Assembly (NCBI RefSeq): GCF_007991735.1
Contig: NZ_BJYX01000009.1
Coordinates: forward strand, 1 to 64,000
Reading direction: 5' to 3'
From: Terrabacter aerolatus
Lineage (GTDB): Bacteria; Actinomycetota; Actinomycetes; Actinomycetales; Dermatophilaceae
DNA length: 64,000 nucleotides
The translations under genes were made by a program, and so were the position numbers. Under the pieces are notes generated by a model. The model was not told where the DNA came from and made no database searches. It worked only from the letters and a program-made list of their open reading frames with translations. Below are positions 62,465-64,000 of the stretch, in pieces (positions within the stretch are counted from its first letter, which is position 1; every line of letters starts with the position of its first letter).

Positions 62465-62678
62465 GGTCCTCGACCAATGACCGCCGGTTGGAGGGTGTGG
62501 GCAACCACGATCTCCCGAAGGTCCCGCACGTGTTGTGGGCAGCCAGCGCAGGACACTCAGCCTCACGGCATACGACAGTATGCCGCTGCGAGCCCCGAGC
62601 GCCCTGCGCCGGGGCTCTTTCTCGTGCAGGCCCTTCTGATCTCTGCCCGGCGGCACCACGCAAGGGAAGGAGGCCCAG
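62465..62678 (+). promoter_or_regulatory. rplJL (L10) leader with hairpins
   Basis: The leader has no gene. It holds the inverted motif pair CGGCATAC-GACA-GTATGCCG at 62566-62585 and directly after it a hairpin GAGCCCCG and CGGGGCTC (62590-62617) followed by TTTCTCG. The latter looks like an intrinsic terminator/attenuator; the inverted pair could form an alternative stem. The ribosome site AAGGGAAGGAGG lies just before rplJ. L10-type autoregulation is expected from family knowledge. Confidence 0.6.
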
Positions 62679-63263
62679 ATGGCGAACTCCGAGAAGGACG
62701 CTGCCATTGCCGAGATCACGGACAAGTTCCGTGAGTCCGGTGCGGCCGTTCTCACCGAGTACCGCGGTCTGACCGTGGCCCAGCTCTCGCAGCTGCGCAG
62801 CTCGATCCGGGAACACGCCACCTACGCCGTGGTCAAGAACACGCTCACGGAGCGCGCCGCCAAGGAGGCCGGTATCACGGCCTTCGACGGCCACCTCCAG
62901 GGCCCGTCGGCCATCGCCTTCATCACCGGTGACCCGGTCGAGGCGGCCAAGGGTCTGCGTGACTTCGCCAAGGCACACCCCCTCCTCGTGATCAAGGCTG
63001 GCGTCCTCGACGGCAAGACCTTGAGCCCCGAGGAGATCACGAAGCTCGCGGACCTCGAGTCCCGCGAGGTTCTGCTGGCCAAGCTTGCGGGCGCCATGAA
63101 GGGCTCCCTCACCAAGGCCGCCTACCTCTTCGTCGCTCCTCTGTCGCAGACGGCCCGCGTGGTCGAGGCTCTGCGTCAGAAGCGCGAGGAGCAGGGCCCC
63201 GCCACGGAGGCTCCGGCCGCCGAGGCAACCACCGACGTCGCCGAGGGTGGCGACGAGAGCTGA
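62679..63263 (+). CDS. rplJ: 50S ribosomal protein L10
   Basis: 194 residues: [120 protein letters not shown]. Complete, with an Ala/Glu/Thr-rich tail usual in actinobacteria. ATG 62679. Followed by rplL. Confidence 0.97.
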   Translation: MANSEKDAAIAEITDKFRESGAAVLTEYRGLTVAQLSQLRSSIREHATYAVVKNTLTERAAKEAGITAFDGHLQGPSAIAFITGDPVEAAKGLRDFAKAHPLLVIKAGVLDGKTLSPEEITKLADLESREVLLAKLAGAMKGSLTKAAYLFVAPLSQTARVVEALRQKREEQGPATEAPAAEATTDVAEGGDES

Positions 63264-63329
63264 CGCCCACCGGCGCCCGCTCGATTCATCAATCAGCCAC
63301 TCACGGCAAGTAACAGGAAGGAAGCCATC

Positions 63330-63716
63330 ATGGCGAAGCTCAGCACCGACGAGCTCCTTGACGCCTTCAAGGAGATGACCCTCATCGAGCTCTCGGAGTT
63401 CGTGAAGCAGTTCGAGGAGACCTTCGAGGTCACCGCTGCTGCCCCCGTCGCCGCCGCTCCCGCGGCCGGTGCCGGTGGCGCTGCCGCCGTCGAGGAGGAG
63501 GAGAAGGACTCGTTCGACGTCGTTCTCACCGCCGCCGGCGACAAGAAGATCCAGGTCATCAAGGAGGTCCGCGCGCTCACGAGCCTCGGCCTCAAGGAGG
63601 CCAAGGACCTCGTCGACGGCGCCCCCAAGCCCGTTCTCGAGGGTGTCGACAAGGCTGCGGCCGAGAAGGCCAAGGAGCAGCTCGAGGGCGCTGGCGCGAC
63701 CGTCGAGCTCAAGTGA
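63330..63716 (+). CDS. rplL: 50S ribosomal protein L7/L12
   Basis: 128 residues: [128 protein letters not shown]. Stalk protein that recruits translation factors. ATG 63330 after AGGAAGG. Complete. Confidence 0.98.
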   Translation: MAKLSTDELLDAFKEMTLIELSEFVKQFEETFEVTAAAPVAAAPAAGAGGAAAVEEEEKDSFDVVLTAAGDKKIQVIKEVRALTSLGLKEAKDLVDGAPKPVLEGVDKAAAEKAKEQLEGAGATVELK

Positions 63717-63750
63717 TCTGACCCGGCTCTGCCGGGATCACTGCTCCACC

Positions 63751-63790
63751 GCGAAGGCGGGTCCGACCACCGGTCGGGCCCGCCTTTCGC
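63751..63790 (+). terminator. Terminator after rplL
   Basis: Long hairpin starting GCGAAGGCGGGTCCGACC paired with GGTCGGGCCCGCCTTTCGC (one wobble, one bulge), followed by GTTTGT. A smaller stem CCCGGC-TCT-GCCGGG at 63722-63736 precedes it. Confidence 0.85.
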
Positions 63791-63818
63791 GTTTGTCCCG
63801 CCGGTCACGGGCCACGAT

Positions 63819-63915
63819 GGCGCTCGCGTCGTGGAGCGTCCGCGGCCGTATGCCGGACCGGGGGCGCGGGGCGTGACGGCGCTCGCGGCGTGGAGCGTCG
63901 GCGGGCGTATGCCGG
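63819..63915. repeat. 38-bp imperfect direct repeat after rplL
   Basis: Positions 63819-63856 and 63878-63915 share GGCGCTCGCG, CGTGGAGCGTC and GTATGCCGG with few differences. Each copy ends in the GTATGCCG motif. No gene seen in 63791-64000. Confidence 0.75.
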
Positions 63916-63982
63916 CATCCTCGCTCCCAGCGTCAGCGCCCGCCGCCGATGCCGCGACCACCGCCACGCCCCGCGCCCTCCC

Positions 63983-63998
63983 ACCGTCGAGTGGGCAC
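63983..63998 (-). repeat. Dispersed repeat copy, minus strand
   Basis: Minus-strand sequence GTGCCCACTCGACGGT, identical to 43045-43060. The right window edge cuts the surrounding unit. Confidence 0.75.
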
Positions 63999-64000
63999 TT

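Noticed and set aside
63293-63967. 224-codon minus-strand frame at the right end
   Set aside because: Mostly antisense to rplL and its terminator; no ribosome site or domain.

Overview
The window is 64 kb of very GC-rich, densely packed chromosomal DNA from an actinobacterium. The evidence is frequent GTG/TTG starts, G/C-ending codons, GTGA/ATGA/TGATG coupled genes, BldC, SigB/F-type sigma and GAF-ANTAR regulators, a LysX fusion, a DevRS-type two-component system, and the tRNA-Thr / tRNA-Met / rpmG / hadAB ... tRNA-Trp / secE / nusG / rplKA order known from mycobacteria and relatives. A member of the Micrococcales (Intrasporangiaceae/Dermatophilaceae type) fits best, but that placement is inference. 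No prophage, transposase, CRISPR array or rRNA operon is visible.

Layout. 1-2.0 kb: arsenic resistance (arsR divergent from acr3-arsC). 2.4-12 kb: a large LuxR/MalT-like regulator, a YbhN-like membrane protein, an SLC13-type transporter, leucyl aminopeptidase, glutaminase and a PCu(A)C-like lipoprotein. 12.1-16.7 kb: a dormancy/redox module with DevR-DevS, a PPOX-fold protein, a flavodoxin-like protein and a universal stress protein; a perfect DevR-type box lies in the divergent promoter. 16.7-20.9 kb: four glycosyltransferases in one overlapping operon. 21-24.2 kb: Na+/H+ antiporter, GAF-ANTAR protein, SigB/F-type sigma factor. 24.5-30.1 kb: lysX, an esterase and an SGNH hydrolase in one operon. 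30.3-34.4 kb: FMN glutamate-synthase domain, ThDP pyruvate oxidase and class II glutamine amidotransferase in a tight operon. 34.5-43 kb: three MarR-family regulators, small membrane proteins, a frameshifted alditol oxidase, bldC, and icmF followed by a signal-less B12/metal-receptor protein. 43.1-44.6 kb: a repeat-rich Asp/Gly/His peptide coupled to a frameshifted JmjC-type oxygenase. 44.7-48 kb: Tudor-like protein, rubredoxin-type metallo-beta-lactamase, coiled-coil protein, AI-2E-type exporter. 48.1-64 kb: the translation region with tRNAs, rpmG, hadAB, murB, secE, nusG, rplKA and rplJL, interrupted by lipoprotein, add, aspT, ggt, a secreted protein and DUF3152.

Three features stand out. 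First, the heptamer TATGCCG/CGGCATA occurs about 32 times on both strands and distorts codon choice in several reading frames (TAT-GCC, GCA-TAC, GGC-ATA, CGT-ATG-CCG); it forms inverted pairs between ribosomal-protein genes. Second, the repeat peptide plus JmjC oxygenase pair (44.4 kb) is a candidate peptide-modification system. Third, three otherwise well-preserved genes carry 1-2 base indels (about 37.17, 44.04 and 60.43 kb), so either pseudogenes or base-calling errors are present. A 32-bp tandem repeat at 43.05 kb has related copies at 42.25 kb and at the right edge of the window.
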